Under the pieces are notes generated by a model. It searched no databases and had not been told where the DNA came from. It saw only the letters and a program-made list of their open reading frames with translations. From NCBI RefSeq assembly GCF_019175385.1, contig NC_083341.1:61785800-61849799 (forward strand): a stretch of DNA of 64,000 nucleotides, written 5' to 3'. Below are positions 45,651 through 58,554 of this stretch, piece after piece. Position numbers and translations under genes: made by a program. The DNA comes from Lycium barbarum. Its lineage: Eukaryota; Streptophyta; Magnoliopsida; Solanales; Solanaceae. Position 1 is the first letter of the stretch, and every line of letters starts with the position of its first letter.

Positions 45651-48013
45651 AAGTGAGTATATAGTAAGCTGATACAGGTGACTTAGAACAAATGACGAGT
45701 GTTGAGAGTTCCAAATAAGTATAGTGTCTCATATTGGTTCAGAGAATTATTAGTCTTCTTATATGGTCTTGGATAATTATTATTCATGAGCGAACCTTTA
45801 GGGCGGAGATAGGTTAATGGTGCATTTTTTTCAAAAAAATTAAAATGTTAAGTAATATATTCCATGATGAGAAAATGACCTAATAATACTACTTAAGACA
45901 CTATATTAAAAAACATAAGAATATTTTTCCTTATTCACAAAACATACCAGGTTTGGAAAAATTAAAAGCCCACTCTTCTTTTACCCTTTTCCCAGCCACC
46001 CCACCCTTCCCTTCCCTTTCTCCCCATTTTCATTCCATGTATTTACAAAACAGTAGTTGCATATCTGTGTTTATGATGAGATTTTCATCTTATATCTCTC
46101 GTTTTCGACACCTAGCGTCATTGATGGGTCTGCAGAAAAGCTTTTCTCAATTGATTTCCTTATGTTTTATATATAATAATGGATATATAAGTTGTATTCT
46201 CATTCTCCATTGTTTTGATTGAGAAGTTTGGAATTTGAATGAAATAAAGCTTTAAATTATTCCATTTAAAAATCAGAACAATTGAAGATTGGATTTCCAC
46301 TTGACGACGCTGTGCTGCGACGATGACGACGGCTGCAACGATGACAAAGTCTTTCCCTTTTTGCCCTGATTGTAATTTCTTGTTTTACCTCATGGATAAC
46401 AAAAGAAAATCTAATTTTTTTTATTTTGTTAGAAAATGAAGAGATTTGTATTAATATTGTACAAAAGTTGTATAATGTTGTATTAGATTTTGTCCGAATT
46501 TCAAAGCGTGATTCAAAACTGCATTAAATTTGTATGAATATTGTATGAAAGTTATATACAATGTTGTTGTAGTTGTATCAAAATTTCCAAAAGCCTAACA
46601 TTAAATTTATACAAATTTTATACAGTTATATACATATTTCATACCATTTCTATGCAGTTTTCATACACGAAAAATGTGAGGATTCTAAGTCTTGAGCGAT
46701 GTATACATATTTCATACACAAAAATTTGAGCGAAATTTTTGTATATGTTTTGTAAAAAATCTAGTGTTATATTTTGTAAACAGAAAAATATCGTCATATT
46801 TTTATAAATATACCCTATTCTTATGTATATACATCAATCACCTATTTGTATGTTATTTGAAACACTTAACTTTGCATTTGTCCAAAGGAGTGGCGGTAAA
46901 CGGGATGAATTGGTTGAAATTGGATAGAACAAAACACAGGATATAAAAACTGGATCATAATTAACCACTAGATTACGAGTATTCATATCAAATCCACATT
47001 TATTTAATCAACGTTCTTCAACTCAGTCGACTTATGTTACTTTCAGCAACCTATACCATGAATCACTAATTCCATTGACCATCCCAATCCAAGAAATAAT
47101 TCTTCAATTATGTCAAATATATTTCATTTACGAAGTTTTCTCAGACTAACAACACCCTTGCCTAGCACTTAAATCCGAATGGAAAAAAGAGCACAATTGC
47201 GTCGAAAAACATTCACCAATGTGTATAGGAAATGGTATTGAGAGTATTCACTAGGGGTTTCAAATGGACGAGTTGAGCTGAATTTGAATTCCTAATGGAC
47301 GAGTTGAATTGAATCGGGACGAGTCAAAATAGTTTGAATTAATAAATGAGCGGGGTGAGTTGGACTCATATTTTCATGAGTTAATTTTGCCTCTCCTAGT
47401 ATTCGTTCTGCACTTAGCCAGACTCTAGTTCCTAAAAGCAACAATAGTCAAAGAAGCAATATAATCAAGTCGTGTCTCGTATTTGAGCTTAGCCATTAAA
47501 ATGTTCTATGCTTAATCAATATTTCAATGGTAATATGGAGCAATAGTTGAATGATTAAAAGCAGAAAATTAATGCTTAAACAACAATTGCTCATTTCAGA
47601 CAAAATGCAGGTGAGTTATTTTGACAACGTTTTCGGACGGTTTAAAAAAATTAATCATTTTGTTACGGTTAAAAAAAGGTTACACTTATCAGTATTAAAG
47701 TTCTCATTATGTTCTATTTTATGTGATACTACTCCCTCAGTCTCAAATTATATGTCATATTTTTTTTCACGCCCTTTAAGAAAATATTAATCGGGAGATT
47801 TTTTGTGTGTGTGTGATTATTTAGTACCATATTTGTCTTAAGATATAATATCTCTTCATTTCCCTTAAATATCTACTCTACTGAGGTGTTTGTAGTCTTC
47901 AAGGACAATTACGACTAAGGATAAAATAATTAATTTTGTCTTGAACTTCTAAAGTGCCAAATAATTTGAGACAACTGTTTTTAAAAATCATGATAGATAA
48001 TATTCAGACCGGA
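45651..48013. other. AT-rich intergenic DNA
   Basis: No supported gene. 45690-45830 resembles a piece of a TRIM-type LTR (TCTCATATTGGTTCAGAGAA) but has no partner. 46430-46850 is low-complexity DNA with many TTGTATGAA- and CATACA-like units. 47732-47975 is a Stowaway-like MITE. Confidence 0.45.
47732..47975. mobile_element. Stowaway-like MITE
   Basis: CTCCCTCAGTCTCAAATTA at the left and AATAATTTGAGACAACTG at the right form an imperfect inverted repeat after TA. The interior resembles the MITE in PrxQ intron 1. Confidence 0.55.
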
Positions 48014-48304
48014 TGTGACCGGACTAGTTTGTCCGTCACGTCGGTGAAACCCTATTCTAGTCTAGTTGTAATAGGTTTGGTCTATTTATGATGAATTTAT
48101 AATTATGGTAATATATGATGTGTAGTTCTATTGGAATAGGATTACCTTATTAGACTAGGGTAAGGAAGACATACTTGTATATAAGACTAGGGTAAGGAAG
48201 ACTTACTTGCATATAAGGAGGTCATTATGATGAATATAAAGCAGAAATAATTCTCCCATTATTCTTGTCTCTAAAAAATTCTCGTCCATGTCTCAATTTT
48301 AACA
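48014..48304 (+). repeat. Copia 5' LTR with duplicated TATA module
   Basis: Begins TGTGACCGG and ends TTTTAACA directly before the PBS. A 32-bp unit containing GACTAGGGTAAGGAAGAC and a TATATAAG or CATATAAG TATA box occurs twice in tandem (48153-48184 and 48185-48216). The left end is inferred from TG and the length typical of Copia LTRs. Confidence 0.65.
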
Positions 48305-48356
48305 TGGTATCAGAGCCATGTTAGAAAGAACACAAAAATCCTAAAATAATGGCAGG

Positions 48357-49410
48357 TAGGGGTGTACAAGAAAATCGACAATCCGTATCAAATCGAAAAA
48401 AATACCCGATTAGTGATTTAGTTTGATTTGATTTGGTGTTGAGAAAAAAAACCCGACCATAATAAGTTTGGTTTGATTTTAACTAAAAAAACAAACCGAA
48501 ACTAAACCGACCCGATTATATGTATACAATTTTTTAATTATCTTATACATATATAATTTATGAATATTTTTATAACATCATCAAAGTTTTAGTTTCATAA
48601 TATTTTAACATCAAATTTCGGCTGATACTTTTAACCCATATGACCTATTGATGTCCAGCTGATTACAAAAAGCCCAAATCAAAACTAAATTTACACCCCT
48701 ACCATTGTAATAGTTTAGATGATTCAGACTATTACGTTATAAATTCTAACGTGGATTCTTATATTTGTTATATTTTATTAGACAATATAGTTACATTTCA
48801 AGTATGGCATTTACATTTTGGTGGTGTTATAAGTGTATGTGCATGTTTAACTTGAAAAAAATAGAAGTTTTTGTATGACCAAAAATAGATCAAGGAAAAA
48901 AGAGGTGACCAACCACTGGAACAAGAATACAGGTAGTACTGTTCAAATAAAGGGACAAACAATTTTTTTTTTCCCCCACCCATTTAGGAGGATTTATAGT
49001 GTTTCCACACTTCCCCTCCAGTGTGACTCGAACCCAGGACAAACAATTGGGCAATCGTGGCTAATGTTTTTTTTTTTTTTTTTTTAATCGTGGCTAATGT
49101 TGATGTTGTATCCCTGTGAATCCTTCTGTTCCACTTGAAAAATGTCGAATAGATTGTAACTTAGAAAAAGAAGAAACTGAATAGATAGAAAAAGGGTCCA
49201 AAAACTTACTCTGGACAAGCAAATGCTATTGTAAGATGCTTCGCATCGAACAAGGAAAAAAAACTAAAAAAATCGACAAACCCGAAAAACCGTGATTGAA
49301 AAACCCGAATTTTGTTGGCATGGTTTGATTTATAGATTTAAAAACCCCACATCACTGGTTTGGTTTGGTAATTGAAAAAACAGAACCAATCCGGTCCATG
49401 TACACCCCTA
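48357..49410. mobile_element. hAT-type non-autonomous element in Copia gag
   Basis: TIRs TAGGGGTGTACA and TGTACACCCCTA are perfect. The 8-bp TSD ATGGCAGG is at 48349-48356 and 49411-49418. 1054 bp, no transposase, rich in AACCGA-like pieces near both ends. It inserted exactly over the Copia gag start, so both flanks carry an ATG. Confidence 0.9.
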
Positions 49411-50360
49411 ATGGCAGGTGATGGAAAAGAACAAACCGTTGATAAAGGCAAATGAATCGCCGGTGAAGAAAACAAAGCCCAGAGAAAAACAATCTTTCCC
49501 AATGACATTATGTCGAATGATAATCCTGGAAATGTGGGGACACAAGTTCAATTGAATGGTGAAAATTATGAAGAATGAGCTAGATCCATAAGAGCAGCCC
49601 TAAGAGCAAGAAAGAACTTTGGCTTCGTAAACAGTACGATCAAGAAGCCGGATGAAGAGTCATCATACTTGGAAGATTAGTGGACTATAAACTGACAATT
49701 AGTGTCGTGGATTCGCAACACCATTGAATCAACGCTTCGCTTGATGATTTCACATAAAGAGGAAACAGAAGAATTGTGGACGACCATCCGAGAGCGGCTC
49801 GCGGTTATAAACGGTCCTCAACAGCAACAAATAAAGCTAGAACTTGCGGAGTGCAAGTAGAAGGGAAGAACCATAGTGGATTACTATGGAAAACTCACTA
49901 AGTTGTTGGATGAATTGGCAAATTACGAATAGATTCTGACCTGTACATGTGGAGAGTGCTCGTGAAATCTAGGATCGGTCCTTGAGGCCAAAAGAGAAGA
50001 AGAAAATGTGCATCTTTTCCTCATGGGATTTAGATGAGGCGATGTATGGAATGGAAAGGTCGAACATACTGGCCCTGGAACCCTTGCCATCATTGAACAA
50101 GGTTTATTTGAAGCCGGTCTAAGAAAAGTGCGTGAGAGAAATTGCACGAAAAATGGAGGACCGAAGTGAAACCATGGCTTTTATTGTGCAAGAGAGAAAC
50201 ATTTACAGGGACCAAGGTGAAGGAAAAAATGATGGTGGATTCTGCATAGATTGCAAGAGATCTGGACACATTGTAGAAGGATGCTTTCAACTTATGGGCT
50301 ATCTAGAAAATAAAAAAGGAGACGAAAATATAAGAGGCAAAGGACGCGGACAACAAAAAT
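49411..50360 (+). pseudogene. Copia gag, multiple stops
   Basis: From the ATG in the right TSD copy the frame reads a Copia gag (VQLNGENYEE, ARSIRAALRARKNF, ELWTTIRERLAV, DYYGKLTKLLDEL) with stops at six or more positions. A knuckle, CIDCKRSGHIVEGC, and a GY-motif follow at about 50257-50310. Stops after YEE, LED and ECK fit TGG to TGA or TAG and CAG to TAG. Confidence 0.75.
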
Positions 50361-50529
50361 AGCAGAGGGGTGGTCTAGTCGTGGATGAGGCAACCACGAT
50401 GTTAAATAAGGAATTAAGACGGAGACAGGACTGGTGAACGAGCAAGACAGGACCTCATGATTTGAGCGATGAGATCCGGAAGACTGTGGTTCACGTGTTG
50501 AATTCCCAAGGATAGACCCGAATGGTAAG

Positions 50530-51858
50530 ATGGATGTTAAGACTAAAAACTCATCCTGGATTATTGACTCCGAAGCTACCAACCACGTGACAGGTAATCC
50601 GAAGGAACTGAGCAATCAGCGGGACATTCTTATGTGTTCGATTGGGTTTCCATATGGAAGTAGCTCGGTGGCCATGAGAGAAGGAACAACTAGTCTAAAT
50701 AATAGGATATGGTTGAAGAATGTCCTTTATGTTCCAGATTTAACGTGGAATTTAATTCCTGTGTCACAACTTGTTGATCATTTAGATTGTGATGTAATAT
50801 TTAACAAAATTATGTGTGTTATACAAGATTCCACAATGAGGAAGCTGATTGGAATGGGTGAACGACGAGGTGGACTTTACTATTTTCGGAATGTTCCGCG
50901 GATACGAGCTATGAAGGCAGAGGCAGTTGATTGGTTTGATCTTTGGCAAAAACGGTTGGGTCATCCTTCAACACAAGTGACAAAGTTGATTGTGACATTA
51001 GACTTAAAAGAAAGTAGTAGTAGATTAGATAAAGAATGCGATGTATGCCAAAGGGCAAAGCAAAGAAGAAGTGTTTTTACTCAAAGTAGTCATATAGCTT
51101 CTGATATTTTTGAGATAATTCATTGTGATCTATGGGGATTGTATATGACCCCTTCCTCTTGTGGTGCTTCGTATTATTTTTACTAGTTTGGATGATCGTT
51201 TGCGAGCGGTGTGAATTTTTCTTTTAGTTCATAAGACAGAAGTGTCTCAAACATTGAATAATTTCTTCGCCTTCGTGGATAGGCAGTTTGGTAAGACGGT
51301 GAAGATAGTATGAAGTGATAACGGAAGAGAGTTCACATGTATGAAGACTTACTTCTTCGAGCAAGGAATTCCGTTCCAAACAACTTTCACGGTAACACCC
51401 CAACAGAATGGAAGAGTTGAAAGAAAACACTGTCACATCCTTAATGTGGCGCGAGCATTGAGATTCCAAGGTTATCTTCCGATCAAATTCTGGGGAGAAT
51501 GTGTTTTGACTCGGGCTATTTGATCAATAGAATACCATCCCCGGTTTTGAATGGAAAAATCCCTTATGAAATTTTATACGGGAAGGTGCCCCGGTATGAT
51601 CATTTAAGGGTGATAGGTCACTATGATATGCACACATAAAGAGGAGAATGAGGGATAAGTTTGAGAGTCGGAGTCGTAGGTGTGTCTTCTTGGGATAACT
51701 TTACGGAAAGAAGGATTGGAGATTGTATGATTTAGAGAATGATGGATATTTAGTCTCAAGAGATGTACACTTATAGAGACTAAGTTCCCCTTTGCTGCAG
51801 GATCGGGTAACTTAATTGACAACATAGAAGTGATTCTGGATGAAACTGAGGGAGAAAG
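50530..51858 (+). pseudogene. Copia protease-integrase remains
   Basis: SWIIDSEATNHVTG (protease active-site region with DSEA in place of the usual DSGA), a pre-integrase segment (DLWQKRLGHPS, CDVCQRAKQRR, giving the HHCC zinc site), and the integrase core (HCDLWG, then DNGREF after a TGA, and QQNGRVERKH). Beyond 51525 several stops follow until truncation at 51858. No reverse transcriptase. Confidence 0.78.
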
Positions 51859-52344
51859 TGTAATGACCCGATTTGGTTTTTGCCCTCGTTAACCCGTTTC
51901 TGAGTCTCGTTAGAACTATTTAGACCTGAGAAGATAATTTCCATGACTTCCTAGGCATCATTTTGGGCTTTAGAATATTTTCTAGAAAAAGTTGGCTTTA
52001 AGTGAAAATTATTTGACCAAGAGTTGACTTTTTGGTAAACGGACCTTTTCCAGAATTCGATTGATTCCGAGAGGTCTGTAGTATCGTTTATGTCTCATTG
52101 GCGGGATTGGTTCGTTTCCCAATGCACCTGGGTGAATTTTGAGACTTTAGTTGGAAAGTGTGTTTATGGGTTTTAGGAGTCGACTTGGTCAACGAGACCT
52201 TATTTGGGAAATTTGAGGTCGCAGGTGAGTTCGTAACACATTTTTATGTATATTTGCATACTTTATTTGTGTGTTTTGGGTCTCGGATGATAATCAAATT
52301 TCGGAGTTGAAGTCGTGAAAGTTGAACTGTTTTCTGGTTACTTG

Positions 52345-52478
52345 TGTCCGCCGCAGTGGCACCAGGACCGCTGTAGCGGCACCGCTGGGGCGGTGAGGTG
52401 ACCACTACAGTGGCGTAGGGAGGTCTTGTGCAGGACCATCGTAGCGGCAGAACTGTACCAGTGTGCCTTATATTTGTA
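52345..52478 (+). promoter_or_regulatory. Palindrome array and TATA-like box of the outer LTR
   Basis: CCGCCGCAGTGG, CCGCTGTAGCGG and CCGCTGGGGCGG units lie within 100 bp, followed by TTATATTTG at 52469-52477. Confidence 0.5.
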
Positions 52479-52523
52479 AAAACCCAAGACACTTAGTCAT
52501 TATTCTTATTTCGTTCTAAGGGC

Positions 52524-52524
<1 letters not shown>

Positions 52525-52568
<44 letters not shown>
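52525..52568. repeat. (GA)n microsatellite, left part
   Basis: About 22 AG units, cut by element D. The other part is at 62659-62698. The 5-bp TSD of D (GAGAG) is inside it. Confidence 0.9.
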
Positions 52569-52570
<2 letters not shown>

Positions 52571-55009
52571 TCACGACCCGACTCGGGGCCGCGACGAGCA
52601 CTCGGTGCTAGCTCACACGGGCACTCTCTTAACTTACTCTTATGCTTACATCCATGTGAGCCACATAATTATACATGCATTTCCATTCATTCGTCAACTG
52701 GTCCCATATGGACAACCGCACATTTATATCATCATAGGCATTTATGCCACATTAATATACATGGGCCAACGTGGCCGACAAAATGATATACAAGACATAG
52801 GCCGACAAGGCCAAACACATCTACCTACACACACACATGTCTACGAGCCTCTAAGAGTATAACATATCACACTAGCGGGACAGGACCCCGCTATGCCCAT
52901 AATTATATACACAAAAGAATGAGTACCCAAAAGATATGGCTCCGAAGGAAATGGAGCACTCTATGTAATCTCCGAATAGGCAGCTATGGATCAAGCCTGT
53001 CTCCCTGTGCACCTGCGGGCATGACGCAGCGTCCACAAACAAAAGGACGTCAGTACGAAGAATGTACTGAGTAGGTAAAGCATGATTAACATCAATATAG
53101 AAGCATCATAGACAATATATGAAGTGGCATAGGAGGGGAGACAATAGTATCATCGTCATGGCACTTTCCTGCCTTTCATAGGAACTTTCCATTTCTCATG
53201 CGTATTTCATAATAGTGCTCGTATTCATATACATGCCCCTATTCACATTCATATACATAGTCTTTTCACATTCATATTCATATTATATACATAGCCATAC
53301 ACTTATATACATACATAGCGTACCCGACCATAAGGTTCGGTGTTTCATACATACTTGGCCAACCAAGGCTCAATGTTATTTCTACCTGGCCCTACCAAGG
53401 CTTCAGGGTTATCCGTACCATCTGCAGATGTGTGCGCGTGTTACGTAATCATATACATACATATATATATATATACATCCATATACATATATTCTACCCG
53501 GCATTATAAGCTCGGGGTGTCATTATAGCCCTTCATAGGCACATGTGAATGTAATAGCCCGTAGGCACCTTTAGCATCATTATTATTATCATCGTCATCA
53601 CTATCATCATCGTTTTCGCTACATCTCTATCTTATGCTTACTCGTCAATGGGGTGCGTAGTACATTCGTAGGCCGTAGCACGTACCGAGGATTGTGAGCT
53701 TATGAGCTCGGAATGTCAATCATCTGGAGACAACATACTCATATAGAGGATTTAAGAGTTTGGCCAAAGAACCATGCCTTATGAAAGAAGGGTTAGCCTT
53801 ACATACCTTTTCGTCGAACTATTCTACACTTGCACGTACTCCTCCGGTGCTCACGTTTCTACCTTTATTAAAGTCGTACCATCATTAGAATCGACAATTT
53901 GCACACATGGATAAAACTAGAGAAAATTGGACAGCATTTCCTTTATTTATACGACATTCCTCCATATCGTAATTCAACTTCCAAACGTCAACAATACATT
54001 CACAACATCATAATATTAGCCTTTAGTCATCTACATCATCCACATTCTTAATTCACTTCCATTTATCCCTATTTATGGTCACAACACCCAACTTCGTCCA
54101 TTCATATACAATGTCTATTTCATGATCTTAACGTCATGTATAACACATTCATATCACAACACAACAACAATCATGATTCAATTCAAACTATGTCTCAAAA
54201 ACGTCACTATTCATCATTCATAACCCATTTTGCTATTCTCTCCTAATGAACAAGCATTTTAACTCTCACATACCTTAAACAACATATAATATCATGAATC
54301 TTACCTTAGATGCTGTAGGAACAAGCTTTAGTTGATAATATTCCACTTGAGCAAAACCCTAGTTTTTCTCCATTTGGATTTCTTGACTTTAGATGATCCT
54401 TGATGGGTTCTTACTCTTGATTCACTTATTTAATGTTGTTGATGGCTTATAATCCTTGAAAACTTGTATAATAAAATGTAGAGAGATGTTTTAGAGAGAG
54501 GGATGAAATGTTGAAATGATTTCATGAACTTGGTCCTTTATTTAATAACATTCCACTGATCTGTCGGGTTCCACTATACGGTCCATTATACGGTCCGTAT
54601 AATGGTTATACGGTCCGTATAATAGATCGTGAAATGGGTCTGCCTGCACCCCTTCACTGTGACCATTTGACGGTTCGTTATACGGTCCGTATAACTGACC
54701 GTAAAATTCCACCAACAACCAACCTCCACTGTGATGGTTTTACGGTCCATTATACGGTCCGTAAAACATTATACGGTCCGTATAATGAGCCGTAAAACTC
54801 ATCAGTTCACTGAACTTATTCTCATCACTTCGTTTGATCTCCGATCCTTGTGGAACCTTCTTCACACTTGTTCAACACTTCAATACCAATCTAAGGGACG
54901 TTATAACTCTTCTCCAAGACATCACTAAGTCCTGGCTAACTCGTTGCTCGTAATCCCTTTCCGATATTCGTTCATTTGCGTACCAACGGAAAATTTCCGA
55001 GGTGTAACA
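52569..55009 (-). repeat. Element D 3' LTR
   Basis: Plus-strand start TGTCACGACCCG, end GGTGTAACA. It includes the ATACGGTCCGTAT array (54575-54790) and a TATA-like stretch (54537-54549, minus strand). Short frames recur in the other LTR; not genes. Confidence 0.92.
54537..54790 (-). promoter_or_regulatory. ATACGG-T-CCGTAT inverted-repeat array and TATA box in element D LTR
   Basis: About eight units of ATACGGTCCGTAT or TACGGTCC halves lie between 54575 and 54790. On the minus strand they end about 30 bp upstream of GTTATTAAATAAAGG. The other LTR has one extra unit. Confidence 0.6.
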
Positions 55010-55045
55010 TTCTTCCCCCCTTAAGAACATTCGTCCTCGAATGTT
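55010..55045 (-). other. Element D polypurine tract and hairpin
   Basis: AAGGGGGGAAGAA abuts the 3' LTR (minus strand). The hairpin AACATTCG-AGGA-CGAATGTT is at 55045-55026, identical to A and C. Confidence 0.8.
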
Positions 55046-55214
55046 AGGCACTCGGGGATTCTACAGAAATTTCGCCAGAGTTTCCCCTATAATATGGCAC
55101 TACCAACCTGTCACAACAACCCATAATATCGATGCCTCACAGGGCCACAACACAATAGCATTTAAAATTTGGCCACACACGACCCAAAAGCATAAAAAGG
55201 AAATCATGCATACC

Positions 55215-56047
55215 TTATGATTTTGATGTCTCATCTTGGCCCTCGTCCAAAGGCTGAAATAAATGTGGGTATTTGGATTGCATACTCTCTTCTGCTTCCC
55301 ACGTCATTTCCTCTCGATTGTTGTTCCTCTATAAGACCTTAACTTAGGCCACTTCCTTGTTTCTAAGTCTCCGTACTTGCCTATCTAATATGGCAATGGG
55401 TATTTCATCATAAGTTAACTTTTCTGTCACTTGAATATCATTTACTGGGATGATCCGCGTAGGATCTCCAACACATTTCCGAAGCATCGAGACATGGAAA
55501 ATTGGATGAACTGACTCTAATTCTCGAGGTAAATCTAACTCATAGGCCACTTTGCCTACCTTGCGCACAATCTCATAAGGCCCAATATACCGGGGACTAA
55601 GCTTCCCCTTTTTGCCAAACCTCATGACGCCTTTCATTGGCGACACTTTCAAGAATACCCAATCCTTAACTTGGAACTCTAAGTCCCTTCGACGATTATC
55701 CGCATAGGACTTCTGGCGACTTTGAGCCGCTAACAACCTATCTTGTATAAGCTTGACTTTCTCTATAGCTTGCTGGACCAAATCTGGCCCTATCAACTTG
55801 GCCTCTCTAGTTTCGAACCTCCCAATCGGGGATCTACACTTTCGCCCATATAAAGCCTCATACGGCGCCATTTGAATGCTAGAATGATAACTGTTATTGT
55901 AAGCAAACTCAATGAGTGGCAAATGGTCATCCCAATTTCCTCCAAAATCTATCATACATGCCCGTAACATATCTTCAAGAGTCTGAATAGTACGTTCAGC
56001 TTGCCCATCGGTCTGTGGGTGAAATGCCGTGCTAAGGCGCACTTAGG
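55215..56047 (-). pseudogene. Element D integrase C-terminus and chromodomain-like tail
   Basis: The frame begins after a frameshift and deletion near 56080 and reads LSTAFHPQTDGQAERTIQTL, carrying the third catalytic acid of integrase (Glu in QAER), then PYEALYGRKCRSP and the GPFEIV-like GPYEIVRKVGKVAYELDLP. The tail VRRLRNKEVA is followed by TAA at 55346-55344 and TAG near 55334, then MTWEAEESM and a stop at 55217-55215. The last part matches the end of a chromodomain, which in chromoviruses directs insertion to marked chromatin. Confidence 0.82.
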
Positions 56048-56790
56048 TCCCTAAGCCCTCTTGGAACGATCTCCAAGGGTCCCTCTATCGGAGATAATAG
56101 ATACTGGAACGCCATGGAGTTTCACTATCTCTTTAAGATAAAGCTTCGCATAATCTTCTGCCACATAGGTCGTCCTGACCGGTAAGAAATGCGCTGACTT
56201 TGTGAGTCTTTCCACGATCACCCATATAGAATCATACTTACGTCGAGAACGGGGTAACCCTGTAATGAAATCCATATTAATCACTTCCCATTTCCAAGTT
56301 GGGATTTCTATTGCTTGCAATAATCCACCAGGCTTTTGGTGTTCAATCTTCACTTGTTGGCAATTAGGACACTGAGCTACGAATTCCGCTATATCTTTCT
56401 TCCTTCCATTCCACCAGTATATAGACTTAAGATCATGATACATTTTCGTCGCTCCGGGGTGAACGGAGTAACGGGAACAATGAGCTTCCCTCAATATTTG
56501 GTGACGTAGACCTACCACATCGGGAACACATAACCTGCCTCGACATCGGAGAACTCCATCTTCCGAAATATCAAATGACTCCTCCTCCTTCTGAGGGAGT
56601 GTATCTCTGTACTGCATTAGCATGGGATCCTCATATTGTCACTCTTTTACTTCCGCTACTAGCGATGAAACTGCTGAATTCTGAATAGTGGTCCCCTGGC
56701 TACCTGAGTCCATCACTCGGACTCCTAGGCTAGCTAGCTGTTGGAGCTCACGGGTCATTTCTCTTGTCGCACTTCACATAGACTTCCCAT
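56048..56790 (-). pseudogene. Element D integrase N-terminal zinc site and core
   Basis: The frame differs from that of RNase H, so a frameshift lies near 56790. A TGA near 56640 precedes MLMQYRDTLPQ. The zinc site is HCSRYSVHPG plus CPNCQQVK (HHCC). The core has NMDFITGLP and SIISDRG, the first two catalytic Asp. About 20 bases appear deleted just after SDRGT compared with the family, shifting the frame. Confidence 0.83.
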
Positions 56791-57378
56791 GGATCTGCGG
56801 CTAAGAGCGTCAGCCACAACGTTAGCCTTTCCGGGGTGATACAAGATGTCAACATCGTAATCCTTTAGCAACTCCAACCATCATCGTTGTCGCAAATTCA
56901 ACTCTTTTTGCTTGAAGATATACTGAAGGCTCTTATGATCTATATAAATATCCACATGGACACCATATAAATAATGTCTCCATATCTTTAATGCATGGAC
57001 CACCGCAGCCAATTCGAAATCATGTGTTGGATAATTCTGCTCATGTTTTCGTAACTGCCTTGAAGCATACACAATCACCTTATCGTGCTGCATCAATACA
57101 CAGCCTAGCCCAACACCTGAAGTATCACAATAAACGACATACCCCTCCAATCCCTCTGTAAGTGTCAAGACTGGGGCAGAAGTCAATCGGTCTTTCAACT
57201 CTTGGAAACTACGCTCGCAAGCATCTGTCCATTGAAACTTAGCTGACTTCTGAGTCAACTTGGTGAGTGGCGCAGAAATAGAGGAAAAACCCTCAAAAAA
57301 TCTTGTGTAATAGCCTGCTAAGCCCAAAAAGCTACGAACCTCCGTAGGAGTCGTAGGCCTTGGCCAAGTCTTCACGGC
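56791..57378 (-). pseudogene. Element D RNase H region
   Basis: [13 protein letters not shown] (reverse transcriptase thumb and connection) is followed by RNase H motifs [30 protein letters not shown] and [11 protein letters not shown], containing the Asp-Glu-Asp residues. A TGA at 56883-56881 (fits CGA to TGA) interrupts before [12 protein letters not shown], which still reads in frame to ADALSRR. Confidence 0.84.
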
Positions 57379-58554
57379 CTAAATCTTTTGGCTATCCACT
57401 CGAATACCGTCAGCTGCAACAATGTGGCCCAGAAATGATACCGAGTTCAACCAAAACTCACAGTTGGAGAATTTTGCAAACCACTCTCGAGCTCGAAGAA
57501 CTCCAAGGACAATTCGCAAATGATCCGCATGCTCGTCCTCGGATCTAGAATACACTAAGATGTCGTCGATGAATACAATTACAAATAGATCCAGAAAAGG
57601 TCTGAATACATTGTTCATTAGGTCCATAAACACTGCTGGTGCATTAGTTAACCCGAACGACATCACTCGGAACTCAAAATGACTGTATATTGTTCTGAAA
57701 GCTGTCTTAGGGATATATTTCTCCCTAACTCTTACTTGGTGATACCCGGACCTCAAATCGATCTTTGAAAACCACTTGACACCTTGCAATTGATCAAATA
57801 GATCATCAATGCTCGGAAGAGGATATTTGTTCTTAATCGTCACCTTATTTAATTGCCGATAATCAATGCACATTCTCAAAGAGCCATCCTTCTTCCGGAC
57901 GAACAATACGGGTGCTCCCCACGGGGATGAGCTAGGCCTAATGAAGCCTTTATCAAGCAAGTCCCTCAATTGCTCCTTCAACTCTTTCAATTCCGCGGGT
58001 GCCATTCTATATGGGGGAATAGATATAGGTGTGGTGCCTGGCAACACATCAATGGAAAAATCAATTTCCCGTTCGGGAGGAAGGCCTGGAAGCTCTTCCG
58101 GGAACACATCCGGAAATTCGTTCACCACTGGAACTGACTGTAGAGTCGGCGACTCAGCTTCTGCATCTTGAACTCGTACTAGATGATAAATGCACCCTTT
58201 TGTGATCATTTTCCTTGCCTTTAGATAGGAAATAAACCTACCTTTTGGTGATGCCGCATTCCCTTTCCATTCTAAGACTGGTTCTCCCGGAAACTGGAAA
58301 CGAACCATTTTCATTCTACAATCAACATTGGCGTAACAAGAAGCCAACCAATCCATTCCCATAATGACATCAAAATCTACCATCTTTAGTTCGTGCAAGT
58401 CAGCTATAGTACAGCGGTCACATATCACGACTACACAATCTCTATACACTCGGCTAGCTATCACCGATTCGCCAACGGGCGTAGACACCTCAAAAGGTTT
58501 GATCGACTCCGGCTCGACTATAAATCGACCCGCAATATATGGAGTAACATATGA
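57379..58554 (-). pseudogene. Element D protease end and reverse transcriptase
   Basis: In frame with gag. It contains the retropepsin tail and a long open reverse transcriptase: [44 protein letters not shown] and the catalytic FIDDILVYS. It ends at a TAG (57381-57379) after VDSQKI, with the frame continuing into [15 protein letters not shown]. This is the best preserved part of pol, 369 aa from 58488. Confidence 0.88.

Larger units (their letters stand above)
48014..51858 (+). mobile_element. Truncated Ty1/Copia retrotransposon
   Basis: 5' LTR 48014-48304, PBS TGGTATCAGAGCC 48305-48317, gag start at 48349 split by a hAT element, gag and pol remains to 51858. It ends abruptly at the LTR that starts TGTAATGACCC at 51859. 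Reverse transcriptase, RNase H and the 3' LTR are absent, so it is dead. Domain order gag, protease region, integrase is Copia. Confidence 0.82.
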
